DNA of 64,000 nt. Source: Changshengia sp963803165 (GTDB taxonomy: Bacteria; Chloroflexota; Dormibacteria; Aeolococcales; Aeolococcaceae). This document shows positions 53,899 through 61,513 of this stretch, piece after piece. Positions within the stretch are counted from its first letter, which is position 1. Each line of letters starts with the position of its first letter. Under the pieces are notes generated by a model that saw only the letters and a program-made list of their open reading frames with translations, ran no database searches and had not been told where the DNA came from. The stretch lies in NCBI GenBank assembly GCA_963803165.1, contig CAWDLK010000001.1, positions 310,001 to 374,000 on the forward strand, written 5' to 3'. The position numbers were made by a program, and so were the translations under genes.

Positions 53899-54177
53899 AT
53901 GAAGGGCAGGAAGCACACGCCGGAGCAGATCGTCCGGAAGCTGCGGGAGGGGGAGCGGCTGATCGCCGAGGGGAAGAGCCTGGCGGAGGCGGCCAAGGCG
54001 CTCGAGATCAGCGACTACACCTACCTGCGCTGGCGCAACCAGTACGGGGGCCTGAAGGCGAATGACGCCAAGGAGCTGCGCCGGCTGAAGGACGAGAACG
54101 TCCGGCTCAAGCGGGTGGTCGCGGATCTGACCCTGGACAACGCCATCCTGCGGGAGGCAGCCCAGGGAAACTCATGA
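53899..54177 (+). CDS. IS3-family transposase OrfA
   Basis: 92 residues. A helix-turn-helix of the HTH_Tnp_1 type (KHTPEQIVRKLREGERLIAEGKSLAEAAKALEIS, then YLRWRNQYGG) is followed by a leucine-zipper-like helix (LRRLKDENVRLKRVVADLTLDNAILRE). It binds the IS ends and joins OrfB in the transposition complex. AGGAGGGACCG precedes the ATG at 53899. The stop overlaps the OrfB start (ATGA); this looks like translational coupling, not the -1 slippage of other IS3 members. Confidence 0.92.
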   Translation: MKGRKHTPEQIVRKLREGERLIAEGKSLAEAAKALEISDYTYLRWRNQYGGLKANDAKELRRLKDENVRLKRVVADLTLDNAILREAAQGNS

Positions 54178-55088
54178 GCCCGGCCCGCCGTCGGGACACC
54201 GTCCGCCGCGTCCGCGAGCGGCTCGGGGTCTCGGAGCGCAGGGCGTGCCGGGCACTGGGACAGCATCGGACCACCCAGCGCCGGCCACCGCGGCCGGTGC
54301 TGGCCCCGGAGGAGCAGCTCCGCCGACGGATGCGTCAGCTGGGGCGGAGGTGGCCGCGCTACGGGTACCGGCGAATATGGGCGCTGCTGCGCCAGGAGGG
54401 CTGGCGGGTGAACCGCAAGCGGGTGCAGCGGATCTGGCGGGAGGAGGGGCTGCGGGTGCCGGCCCAGCCGCCCAAGCGGCGCCGGTTGGGGATCAGCACG
54501 GTCCCGGCGGCGCGGCTCCGGGCGGAGCGGCCCAACCACGTCTGGGCCCTGGACTTCATCTTCGACGCCACCTCGGACGGGCGGCCGCTCAAGGCGTTAT
54601 CGATGTGCGACGAGTTCACCCGCGAGAACCTGGCCCGCCGGATCGGCCGCTCGATCACCGCCGACGCCGTGGTCGACGCCCTCGACGAGGCGTATGCGCA
54701 GCGAGGCGCCCCCGAGTTCATCCGCTGCGACAACGGCCCTGAGCTGGTGGCCGTGGCGATCCGGGACTGGTGCCGGTTCATGGGCACGGGGACCGCCTAC
54801 ATCGAGCCCGGCAGCCCCTGGGAGAACCCCTACGTGGAGAGCTTCAACGGCAGGCTCCGCGACGAGCTCTTCGCCCGCGAGGTCTTCGACAGCGTCATGG
54901 AGGCGCGGATCCTCTTCGACGACTGGGGAGATATCTATAACCGGCACCGCCCCCACAGCGCGCTCGGCTACCTGGCACCCGCCGTCTTCGCCGCAGCCTG
55001 GAACTCGCGAAAGGCGGGCTCAGACCAGCTACCATCAGCGAACGCGGTCACCCCCGGTGGCTGCATCACCACCCCGGAACCCTCATAG
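54174..55088 (+). CDS. IS3-family transposase OrfB (DDE integrase)
   Basis: 304 residues. An N-terminal HTH_21-like region (RRRMRQLGRRWPRYGYRRIWALLRQEGWRVNRKRVQRIWREEGL) is followed by the rve catalytic core. The DDE triad is D127 (HVWALDFIFD), D186 (IRCDNGPE) and E222 (NPYVESFNGRLRDE), with the DD(35)E spacing typical of IS3. It catalyses cleavage and joining of the element ends. The last codons lie inside the right inverted repeat. The reading frame is intact, with no sign of decay. Confidence 0.95.
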   Translation: MSPARRRDTVRRVRERLGVSERRACRALGQHRTTQRRPPRPVLAPEEQLRRRMRQLGRRWPRYGYRRIWALLRQEGWRVNRKRVQRIWREEGLRVPAQPPKRRRLGISTVPAARLRAERPNHVWALDFIFDATSDGRPLKALSMCDEFTRENLARRIGRSITADAVVDALDEAYAQRGAPEFIRCDNGPELVAVAIRDWCRFMGTGTAYIEPGSPWENPYVESFNGRLRDELFAREVFDSVMEARILFDDWGDIYNRHRPHSALGYLAPAVFAAAWNSRKAGSDQLPSANAVTPGGCITTPEPS

Positions 55089-55117
55089 AGGGTGGACCAG
55101 CGAACGGGGTCCGGTCA
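55076..55117. repeat. IS3 right terminal inverted repeat
   Basis: 42 bases. It contains the OrfB stop (55086-55088) and, on the other strand, the new stop of the truncated neighbour (55083-55085). Confidence 0.85.
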
Positions 55118-56681
55118 CGCCCACCGGTGGCAGGTCCGTGTCCGAGAAGACCAACTCGGTGTCCGCCAGCGATTTGACGAACGCGCAGCTCCTTTGGAGG
55201 CTAAGCACCTGCCATCGCGCTAGCCGCTTGTCCCACTGCCACCCATCCTTGTAGTTCCGTAATGCAAGCAGGATCCGAACCCGGCCCACCAGGCTGATCA
55301 CGTGCTGCGTGGCCCATCGCACACGTCTCGGAAGCAGCGGGTAACGTCCCACGAAGTGGTGCCCGTCAACGGAAAGCAGGAGGGTAGGTCGGTGACGCCT
55401 CAGTGCCCGGTGCAGACGTGGAACCACGGAGAACTCCGCGCCCTCGATGTCGATCCTGAGGATGTCTGCAGCAAGGAGGCTGCTTGTCCGTGACCAGTCT
55501 CCTGTCCTGACAGTCTTGACCTGGGCGGGCTTCGCACCGCCATGAACCACGCCGGATGTCTCCCCGAGCTGCGCGGAGGGAATGAAGGAGCTGCCGGTAC
55601 GCTTGCCGAGAGCCACAGGCTCGAGCGTGACGCACTGCGCGATGTCCGGGTTGAGCGACAGATTTGCCCGGAAGACGTCGACAGCCACGGGGTCCGGCTC
55701 GAGGGCGACCACGCTCGCTCCACGCTTGGCTGCGATGATGCTCAACGGACCGATCCATGCTCCGACATCGACGAATGTGATTCCGGGCTTCGTCAATGCG
55801 ACGATGAGAGAAACAGTCTCCGGTGCCCAGCGGCCTGCCGCGAAGAGATCCCAGAATCCTCCTTCTTGGTCCGTCCGGACGAAGTTGATGGGCGTCTCGA
55901 TTCCGGACACCCTTATCGCAACCGTGGGACTCGGGCCGCGATCCCCCGACGAGGACGACCGCCGTGGCGCGTTCAGGCCTCGGCGGGTAGCAATCGCTTG
56001 TTGGAGCCACTTAGGCAACTCGCGCAGATTCCAGTTGCTGACGCCCGGAGTCATGTGTGCTTCGTAGTACGTGTCTTCCTCGGATGGATCGTTGGAGTCA
56101 CCGTACCAGGGCAGGTGTCGAGCGACATAAGGCGGGCCGGTGCGCAGCGCTCGCAGGGAGCCCTTCGGTGACGTAGGGCGGTAGAGGGCAAACGTCGTGT
56201 CGAGTTCAGCTCTGTACACACCTGACTCGACCTCGTCCTCCCAGAACTGACTTTCCCAGGTGATGACGTCATCGCGGAATTGATAGGAGTTCGGGAGATC
56301 GTCGATGCGGAGTCCAAAGCCGACCTTGTCGACATCGCTGTAACGGAAGAGGAGGTCGGCAAAATGATCCACGGCATCATGGGGAGTTCGCTGGTCCGGC
56401 ACCACATCGCAGTCGGTTACGACGAACGGACCGTTGTGCTCGAGCGTTCCGAGAACGCCGGCCTCCCAAACCGCTAGGTGGCCGAGGTTGCGGCCGAGGC
56501 GGAGCACTTGATGGGGAGTATCCGCGTAGTAAGAGCGAAGGGGATCGTACGACAAGTCGTTGTCGACAAGAACGATCCGCTGGTAGCCCGCTGTCTCGAG
56601 CCAACTCACGAGCTGTTGCAGAGGCTCCACGCGGTCACGGCACGTGATCAGGATCGGTGTCGCGAATCCGTTGAAGATCAC
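55083..56681 (-). CDS. GT2-like glycosyltransferase fused to FkbM-type methyltransferase, 3' end replaced by an IS
   Basis: 532 residues from the GTG at 56681; the frame stays open for another 300 bases upstream, but that part is low-complexity. Residues 1-270 form a GT-A-like domain (ATPILITCRDRVEPLQQLVSWLETAGYQRIVLVDND, with D90-C-D92 in VVTDCDVVPD as the metal motif). Residues about 285-500 form an FkbM methyltransferase (TFVDVGAWIGPLSIIAAKRGASVVALEPDP near 302, LRIDIEGAEFSVV). The last eleven residues (VTGPRSLVHPL) are encoded by the IS right end. The lost tail is beyond the catalytic core, so activity may survive. It would both transfer a sugar and O-methylate one, in the same glycan pathway. 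Confidence 0.82.
   Translation of the reverse strand: MIFNGFATPILITCRDRVEPLQQLVSWLETAGYQRIVLVDNDLSYDPLRSYYADTPHQVLRLGRNLGHLAVWEAGVLGTLEHNGPFVVTDCDVVPDQRTPHDAVDHFADLLFRYSDVDKVGFGLRIDDLPNSYQFRDDVITWESQFWEDEVESGVYRAELDTTFALYRPTSPKGSLRALRTGPPYVARHLPWYGDSNDPSEEDTYYEAHMTPGVSNWNLRELPKWLQQAIATRRGLNAPRRSSSSGDRGPSPTVAIRVSGIETPINFVRTDQEGGFWDLFAAGRWAPETVSLIVALTKPGITFVDVGAWIGPLSIIAAKRGASVVALEPDPVAVDVFRANLSLNPDIAQCVTLEPVALGKRTGSSFIPSAQLGETSGVVHGGAKPAQVKTVRTGDWSRTSSLLAADILRIDIEGAEFSVVPRLHRALRRHRPTLLLSVDGHHFVGRYPLLPRRVRWATQHVISLVGRVRILLALRNYKDGWQWDKRLARWQVLSLQRSCAFVKSLADTELVFSDTDLPPVGVTGPRSLVHPL
55118..55121. repeat. Target-site duplication, right (CGCC)
   Basis: Matches 53823-53826 and directly abuts the right end of the IS. 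Confidence 0.8.
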
Positions 56682-57004
56682 GCTTTGACCAACTACGGCA
56701 GGCTCAAGCCAGCTCCGAGAGCGGTTGGGGCACCGTGGTCGGGCGTCATGTCGCCCGGGCTGCCGGGTAAGCGGGCGGGCGTCTAAGTTCACGGGGCTGT
56801 CGCACGGCAGGATCTTACGCTCAGCAAGATCGCGGTCGACTCCGGTTGTACCCCGGCGGGGATAAGGGTAACGTGGAGCGAGGTGGGGGTGGCCAGGTAC
56901 GCGATCACCCCGTGCTACAGGGTGGCGTGCAGAGCCACCACGGCCTCGGTGATGGCGAACTGCCCGTGGGCAAGCCGGAGTCGGCAAGTGATAGGTTGCC
57001 CACC
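56682..57004. other. Divergent intergenic region
   Basis: 323 bp between the GT2-FkbM start and the DUF347 gene. No convincing gene is present: the minus-strand extension is Arg/Pro-rich and has no family match I can see. TAGGTT at 56992-56997 is the -10 of the right-hand gene. Confidence 0.5.
56992..57004 (+). promoter_or_regulatory. Leaderless promoter of the DUF347 gene
   Basis: TAGGTT (56992-56997), seven bases, then the ATG at 57005. Confidence 0.55.
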
Positions 57005-57781
57005 ATGCGCCTCCCGCGCTGGACCCTGAGGAAGGTCCCGGAGATCACCGCCTACTTCTGGGTCCTCAAGGTCCTCACGACCGCCATGGGCGAGGCAACG
57101 TCTGGTTTCTCCGTCCGCGAGATCGACCCCTACCTCGCGGTCGGGCTGGGCGCCGTCGCCTTCGCCATGATCCTGCAGCTTGCTGCGCGCCGCTACATCG
57201 CCTGGGTGTACTGGCTGACGGTGGTGATGGTCGCCATCTTCGGCACCATGGTGGCCGACGCCCTGCACATCCAGCTCGGGGTCCCCTACGCCGTGTCCAC
57301 GGCGGGCTTCGCCATCGCCCTGACCGTGATCTTCGTGGCCTGGTACGTCTGCGAGCGCACCCTCCCCATCCACCACATCACCACGATTCGGCGCGAGCTC
57401 TTCTACTGGGAGACCGTCTGCGCCACCTTTGCCCTCGGCACCGCCGCCGGCGACCTCACCGCCTACACCCTCCACCTCGGATTCCTGGGCGCCGGCGTGC
57501 TGTTCGCGGTGGCGATCGCCGTGCCCGCCGTCGCCCACCGCTTCGCGGCTCTGAACGCGGTGGTGGCCTTCTGGTTCGCCTACATCATCACCCGGCCGCT
57601 CGGTGCGTCGTTCGCCGACTGGATGGGCGTGCCCCACGATCTCGGCGGCCTCAATTGGGGCAGGGGTACCGTCAGCGTCCTCCTGACCATCCTGATCGTC
57701 GGTTTCGTCGCCTCCCTCTCGGGCAGCCGGGTCGACATCGCGGAGAGCCGGGTGGCGGAGCTGGCCATGGACTCGGCCTGA
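57005..57781 (+). CDS. DUF347-repeat (COG4705-type) integral membrane protein
   Basis: 258 residues from the ATG at 57005, chosen because TAGGTT ends seven bases upstream. There are about eight membrane helices. The opening RKVPEITAYFWVLKVLTTAMGEATSGF and the later WETVCATFALGTAAGDLTAY are two copies of the DUF347 repeat, in which a small-residue G(E/T)A motif ends a helix. The family is annotated only as membrane-anchored protein. The two embedded repeats suggest an inverted-topology transporter, which is a guess. Single gene, convergent with the receiver-domain gene (13 bp apart). Confidence 0.8.
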   Translation: MRLPRWTLRKVPEITAYFWVLKVLTTAMGEATSGFSVREIDPYLAVGLGAVAFAMILQLAARRYIAWVYWLTVVMVAIFGTMVADALHIQLGVPYAVSTAGFAIALTVIFVAWYVCERTLPIHHITTIRRELFYWETVCATFALGTAAGDLTAYTLHLGFLGAGVLFAVAIAVPAVAHRFAALNAVVAFWFAYIITRPLGASFADWMGVPHDLGGLNWGRGTVSVLLTILIVGFVASLSGSRVDIAESRVAELAMDSA

Positions 57782-57794
57782 GCCGGGCGGCCGA

Positions 57795-58166
57795 CTACAG
57801 GAACCCGACCAGCTCCTCGACCAGCGCCACCAGGCGCGTCTCCTCCACCGGCTTGCTGAGCACCGCGGCGGCGCCGAGCTGGTGGGCACGGTCGCGCGAG
57901 GGCGTGTCACCGGGGTCGGCCAGCACCACCACCCCGCCGGGCGGGCAGTCGGCGGTGAAGCGGATGGCTTGGAGATACTCGAGGCCGTCGGTCTCGAGGG
58001 TGACGTCGAGGAGCAGCAGCTGGGGGGCGTAGTCGGGCAGCTCGGCCCGCAGATCGCGGACGGCCCGCACCCAGCGCACCTCGTGGCCCCGCTCCCGGAG
58101 CGCCACGATCAGCGGTCGGGCGATTGCCCCCTCGTCCTCGGCCAGCAGGATGCGGGCGCCTGCCAT
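57795..58166 (-). CDS. Stand-alone response-regulator receiver domain
   Basis: 123 residues, a CheY-like fold with no output domain. The acidic pair E10-D11, the phospho-acceptor D54 (QLLLLDVTLE) and K105 (VLSKPVEE) are in place. The usual switch Thr/Ser at the end of strand 4 is Ala83 (VVVLAD), which is atypical and may weaken the phosphorylation switch. No histidine kinase is adjacent. It has its own promoter with a TAGGAT box six bases before the ATG. It probably acts through protein contacts. Confidence 0.88.
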   Translation of the reverse strand: MAGARILLAEDEGAIARPLIVALRERGHEVRWVRAVRDLRAELPDYAPQLLLLDVTLETDGLEYLQAIRFTADCPPGGVVVLADPGDTPSRDRAHQLGAAAVLSKPVEETRLVALVEELVGFL

Positions 58167-58178
58167 GCCACGATCCTA
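58167..58178 (-). promoter_or_regulatory. Leaderless promoter of the receiver-domain gene
   Basis: Minus-strand TAGGAT (58173-58178), six bases, then the ATG at 58166. Confidence 0.6.
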
Positions 58179-58235
58179 GCCGTCCGCGCCGATCTCCCGC
58201 CACGAGAGGGTGAGTGCGGCTATGCTCATCGCGGT

Positions 58236-58889
58236 ATGGGCTGGGCGCCGATCCTCCCCCTGGTGAGACGCCACCGGCGTCGCCGCCTGCTGGCGCGTCG
58301 TCCGCACGCTGCCCGTGCTCCCGAGCCGAGCCCCTCCCGCCCGGCCAGCCTGGTCCTCATCAACTCCGGCACCCGCACCTTCTGGTCGCGGGGGGCGGAG
58401 GTCCCCTTGACCCTGGTCGAGTCCGACCTCTCGTCCCCATCCCGTCCGCTGCGCGACCGGGTGCGTGCCCTGGTCACGGCCCACGAGCGGGGCATAGGGA
58501 GGACCGGCGCCCGGCCCCGGGGCAACCCCGCCTTCAGCGAGGCGCTCTTCGTGGAGCTGGTCCGCGGCGGCCAGCACGCGCGGGCCTTCGAGCTGCTCGC
58601 TCCCGAGTGCCAGCGCAGCTGGGGAAGCCCGGAACGCTTCGCGGCGGCCCACGGCGGCACCTCGCTCCCGCGCCTGGAGGGGGTGCAGGTCGTCGCGGTC
58701 CGCAACCTGGAGGAGTGGGTCGACCCGGACCGCGGTGCCCGCCACCGCCAGGTCGCCGAGCTGGACGTCGAGTACAGCTTCGGCGGCGGCCAGCGGGTCG
58801 TCAGGTTGCCCCGCACGGTCCACCTGGTGGCCGTCGAGGGTCGCTGGCGCTCCCTCTCCTACCCGGTCGCGGAGGCCCTCGCCTCCTGA
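58236..58889 (+). CDS. Hypothetical protein, 217 residues
   Basis: No family recognised. The ATG at 58236 follows a TATGCT box (58221-58226) by nine bases, so transcript and start nearly coincide. The N-terminus is very basic (LVRRHRRRRLLARRP). The middle contains FSEALFVELVRGGQHARAFELLAPECQRSWGSPERFAAAHGG, which resembles the short helical lipoprotein-like domains that precede NTF2/Lumazine-type folds. The C-terminal 80 residues are beta-rich (HRQVAELDVEYSF, RTVHLVAVEGRWRSLSYPV), similar to an NTF2-like (DUF4878-type) domain. No membrane segment. Confidence 0.55.
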   Translation: MGWAPILPLVRRHRRRRLLARRPHAARAPEPSPSRPASLVLINSGTRTFWSRGAEVPLTLVESDLSSPSRPLRDRVRALVTAHERGIGRTGARPRGNPAFSEALFVELVRGGQHARAFELLAPECQRSWGSPERFAAAHGGTSLPRLEGVQVVAVRNLEEWVDPDRGARHRQVAELDVEYSFGGGQRVVRLPRTVHLVAVEGRWRSLSYPVAEALAS

Positions 58890-59008
58890 TCAGGGCAGGG
58901 AAGCCGCCCTGGCGCCCGCCAGGAGAGGGATCTGGCCCGACGATGGAGCCGCCCGCCGTGGGGGAGGATCGTCACCCCGCCCGCACTGTCCGGAAAGGTC
59001 AGCCTCAC

Positions 59009-59020
59009 TAGAATGCTCAG
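59009..59020 (+). promoter_or_regulatory. Leaderless promoter
   Basis: TAGAAT (59009-59014), six bases, then the ATG at 59021. Confidence 0.6.
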
Positions 59021-59407
59021 ATGATTTCCGCCGCCGTGCTGCGCAGCCGACCGGGTCCGCTCGCGGCCACGCGTGCCGAGCTGGTGGACATCGAGCGCCG
59101 GGCACGCTTCCGCCGCGAGCGCCTGGCCCGGGCGCGGCTCCGACTGCGGGAGTCCGACGTCCTCCTCGACCTCGTGGAGGAGTGCCGTGTCCGCGACATC
59201 CGGCCCCTCCCCCCCGCGCTCTGGGGGGCCGTGGCCCGCCTGGTGGGAGCCGTCGAGCCCGACCTCCGCGACGACCTGGGCATCGACCGGGGCGCCGATC
59301 ACGTGAGCGACGTGCTGTTCTCGGCGCAGGAGGTCCTCCAGGCGGAGGCGCGCCAGGAGCTGCGGCCTCAGCTCGCCCCGATCATCCCGCTCTTCCCGGC
59401 CGGCTGA
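59021..59407 (+). CDS. Hypothetical protein, 128 residues
   Basis: No family recognised. The start ATG at 59021 is fixed by the TAGAAT box six bases before it. The product is soluble and mostly helical, Arg- and Leu-rich (ATRAELVDIERRARFRRERLARARLRLRESDVLLDLVEEC), and ends APIIPLFPAG. It lies 26 bp before the PfkB gene and is probably co-transcribed with it. The function cannot be guessed. Confidence 0.55.
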   Translation: MISAAVLRSRPGPLAATRAELVDIERRARFRRERLARARLRLRESDVLLDLVEECRVRDIRPLPPALWGAVARLVGAVEPDLRDDLGIDRGADHVSDVLFSAQEVLQAEARQELRPQLAPIIPLFPAG

Positions 59408-59433
59408 GCGGCCCCTTGCCGGACGCCGTGCCC

Positions 59434-60303
59434 ATGCCCTGGGAGATGACGGTGGCGGGCACCGTCCACCTGGACGACATCACGACACCCCATGGGCGCC
59501 GGCTCGGGCAGATCGGCGGCTCGGCCCTCTACTTCTCCCTCGCCGCCGCGCCCCATGGCAAGGTCCACCTCCACGCCATCGTCGGATCGGACGCCGAACC
59601 CGAGCTCCAGCAGCTGCTCGGCGATCTCCCGGTCGAGCTGGACGGGCTGTCCGTGAGCGCGCGGCCGACCTTCCGGTGGCACGCCGTCCACGACTTCGAC
59701 CGCTGGGTGGCGGAGACCGTGGCCGAGGAGCCGGGCTGCGAACCGGAGTGGCGCCCGCATCTCGGCACGGCCGCCGCCCGGGCCGAGGTGCTCTTCCTGG
59801 GCAGCATGCGCCCCTCCCTGCAGAGGGAGATCCTCGCCCAGTCCTCGGCTCGCCTGATCGCGGTGGACAGCATGACGAGCTTCACCGGACCAGAGCGCGA
59901 GGCGGTCCTCGAGGTGGTCGGAGGGTGCGACGTCCTCTTCCTCAACCGCGTCGAGCTGTGCAGTCTCGTGCCCGAGGCGCGTGGCTGGGAGGCCGCGGCG
60001 CGCAGCCTCCAGGGCCGGGGGCGGCTGCGTGCCCTGGTGGTCAAGGCGGGACCCCTGGGGGCGGCCCTGGTCACCGCCGACGGGGTCGCCGAGACGCCGG
60101 CCGCGCCCGTCGACCTGGTGGTCGATCCCACCGGTGCGGGGGACGCCGTGGCCGGTGGCTTCCTCGGCCTCTGCGCGGCGCGGGGGCGGGACGACGACGA
60201 CTTCTTCCCGGTCGCCCTCGAGGAGGGCCTCCGCCTCGCCGCCACGACGATCGGCAGCTTCGGCACCGCTGGTCTGCGCCGCCTCGCCGTGGAGGCCTCC
60301 TGA
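59434..60303 (+). CDS. PfkB-family carbohydrate/nucleoside kinase
   Basis: 289 residues from the ATG at 59434; the ATG at 59446 is an alternative, and no Shine-Dalgarno settles it. Ribokinase-like fold. Signature 1 is weak (QIGGSALYFSLAAAPHGKVHLHAIVGSD). Signature 2 is clear: DPTGAGDAVAGGFLG (about 231-245), with the catalytic Asp in GAGD. ALVVKAGPLGAAL precedes it. Such kinases phosphorylate a sugar or nucleoside with ATP. The N-terminus (TVAGTVHLDDITTPHGRRLGQIGGSALYFSLAA) resembles the sugar-kinase subgroup in which a GG motif contacts the substrate. The substrate is unknown. Confidence 0.85.
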   Translation: MPWEMTVAGTVHLDDITTPHGRRLGQIGGSALYFSLAAAPHGKVHLHAIVGSDAEPELQQLLGDLPVELDGLSVSARPTFRWHAVHDFDRWVAETVAEEPGCEPEWRPHLGTAAARAEVLFLGSMRPSLQREILAQSSARLIAVDSMTSFTGPEREAVLEVVGGCDVLFLNRVELCSLVPEARGWEAAARSLQGRGRLRALVVKAGPLGAALVTADGVAETPAAPVDLVVDPTGAGDAVAGGFLGLCAARGRDDDDFFPVALEEGLRLAATTIGSFGTAGLRRLAVEAS

Positions 60304-60343
60304 TCGCGGCGCTCCCGTCATCGGAACGACAGCTCGGACCGGC

Positions 60344-60355
60344 TAGAGTGGAGGC
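60344..60355 (+). promoter_or_regulatory. Leaderless promoter of the SHOCT gene
   Basis: TAGAGT (60344-60349), six bases (GGAGGC), then the ATG at 60356. GGAGG within the spacer could instead act as a very close Shine-Dalgarno. Confidence 0.5.
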
Positions 60356-60715
60356 ATGTTCATTCGCTACGGCTACGGGGTCGGGTTCCCCCTCTGGGGG
60401 ACCATCATCGGTCTGATCCTCCTTGCCCTCCTGATCGGCTCGATCGTCTGGCTGGTCGTCGCCCTCACGCGTCCGGGCCGGCACGTGCGGATGGGGGGCT
60501 GGGGCGCCGGCGGCTACGGCCCCCGCTTCCGCCACCCGGCCCTCGACGAATTGGACCTCGCCTATGCTCGCGGCCAGCTGACCCGGGACGAGTACTTCCG
60601 GCGGCGGGCCGACCTCACAGGCTGGGGGCCCCCCGGGGGCCCGCCCGGCTACCCCGGCCCCGGCGCGGGTCCGCAGGGCCCCGGCGCGGATCCCGGAGCC
60701 CCGACCTCCCCGTAG
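60356..60715 (+). CDS. Small membrane protein with SHOCT domain
   Basis: 119 residues. One membrane helix (IIGLILLALLIGSIVWLVVAL) is followed by a cytoplasmic stretch with the short SHOCT motif ALDELDLAYARGQLTRDEYFRRRADL (about 60-86), then a Pro/Gly-rich tail. SHOCT domains are short helical hairpins found at the ends of many bacterial membrane proteins and are thought to mediate oligomer formation. The exact role is unknown. It ends 4 bp before the convergent PIN toxin gene. Confidence 0.82.
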   Translation: MFIRYGYGVGFPLWGTIIGLILLALLIGSIVWLVVALTRPGRHVRMGGWGAGGYGPRFRHPALDELDLAYARGQLTRDEYFRRRADLTGWGPPGGPPGYPGPGAGPQGPGADPGAPTSP

Positions 60716-60719
60716 GCCT

Positions 60720-61127
60720 CTACACGATGAGCTCGTAGTCGACGCCGACGAGGTCGTAGGTCCTCGCTGCGCGCCGGTCTCGCGAGACCAGGTGAGCTCC
60801 CGCCTCCCGAGCGGTGGCGGCAACCAGCGCGTCGTAGACGGCTCCGCCGACGCAGCCCCCCTCGGCACAGCGGCGCAGCGCCGCCAGCTGTGCCCCAGCT
60901 GACAGGGTCAGCACCTCCCCGAAGCGCATCAGGGCTTCGAACGCATCCCTGGGCTGCGCCCGGGGCTGGAGCCTTCCCCCCGTGAGCGTTGCGAACGTCT
61001 CCGCCAGCACATGCGCTCCGATCCGCACCTCCCCTCCCCGCAGCACGGCTGCAGCCTGCCGGTGTGCCGCGTGCCAGCGTTGGAGTGCCGCCACCAGCAC
61101 GCTGGTGTCGACCGTCGTCAGGGCCAC
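60720..61127 (-). CDS. PIN-domain ribonuclease toxin
   Basis: 135 residues from the GTG at 61127. The PIN catalytic acids are seen in order: D7 (TTVDTSVLVAAL), the E of VLAETFATLTGG, the D of VYDALVAATA and the D of HLVSRDRRAARTY. It is a VapC-type RNase and overlaps the upstream antitoxin gene by 10 bp. This is a second toxin-antitoxin module, unrelated in antitoxin type to the one at 14.7 kb. Confidence 0.88.
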   Translation of the reverse strand: MALTTVDTSVLVAALQRWHAAHRQAAAVLRGGEVRIGAHVLAETFATLTGGRLQPRAQPRDAFEALMRFGEVLTLSAGAQLAALRRCAEGGCVGGAVYDALVAATAREAGAHLVSRDRRAARTYDLVGVDYELIV

Positions 61128-61396
61128 CGCTGCTCATGCTCGACGCGATGGCGCTCGACGGCCTCGCGGACGTCGGCGTCCGTCACCGGCTCGACGGCAT
61201 CCTCCGCGTCGAGGATGAGCAGCCCCTCCTCGTTGACGAGACGGACGGGGACTCCGATCGGCTCGAGCTCGAGGCGTCCCCCCTCGACCACCCGGATGTC
61301 GAACTCCTGACCCGGGCGGAGGGCCAGCTGGGTGCGGGCTCGAGAAGGGATCACCACCCGTCCGGAGCGGTCCATGGCAGCCTTCATGGCACTCAT
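61118..61396 (-). CDS. AbrB/MazE-type antitoxin
   Basis: 92 residues from the ATG at 61396; ATG 61387 and GTG 61411 are alternatives. The N-terminal swapped-hairpin AbrB fold is clear: KAAMDRSGRVVIPSRARTQLALRPGQEFDIRVVEGGRLEL. The C-terminal part is acidic (ILDAEDAVEPVTDADVREAVERHR), as expected for the toxin-binding segment. It should bind its own promoter and neutralise the overlapping PIN toxin. Confidence 0.85.
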   Translation of the reverse strand: MSAMKAAMDRSGRVVIPSRARTQLALRPGQEFDIRVVEGGRLELEPIGVPVRLVNEEGLLILDAEDAVEPVTDADVREAVERHRVEHEQRWP

Positions 61397-61501
61397 CGTG
61401 CCATATCTCACCCCGCCCGCGCGCCGCGTCGCGCCCCCGCGTCAGGGGTCGTCTGCCCACCAGCGCCCCCCGGAGCTCCCGTCGACGGAGCGGTGAACGG
61501 C

Positions 61502-61513
61502 TATCCTCCGCGC
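61502..61513 (+). promoter_or_regulatory. Leaderless promoter
   Basis: TATCCT (61502-61507), six bases, then the GTG at 61514. Confidence 0.6.

Larger units (their letters stand above)
53827..55117 (+). mobile_element. Complete IS3-family insertion sequence (1291 bp)
   Basis: Bounded by imperfect inverted repeats, 53827-53869 and 55076-55117. Aligned ends: TGACCTGACCCC against TGACCGGACCCC, then CTGGTCCAC and TATGAGGGTTCC in both. It carries two genes in the IS3 order and is flanked by a 4-bp CGCC duplication, so it is a structurally intact and probably recent insertion. The DDE residues are all present, so it may still move. Confidence 0.92.

Noticed and set aside
54165..54180. Programmed -1 frameshift between IS3 OrfA and OrfB
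   Set aside because: The two genes overlap as ATGA with no A-rich slippery sequence; coupled re-initiation explains OrfB expression.
56682..56987. N-terminal extension of the GT2-FkbM gene
   Set aside because: The frame is open, but the residues are Arg/Pro/His-rich with no family match; the fold begins at VIFNGFATPILIT.
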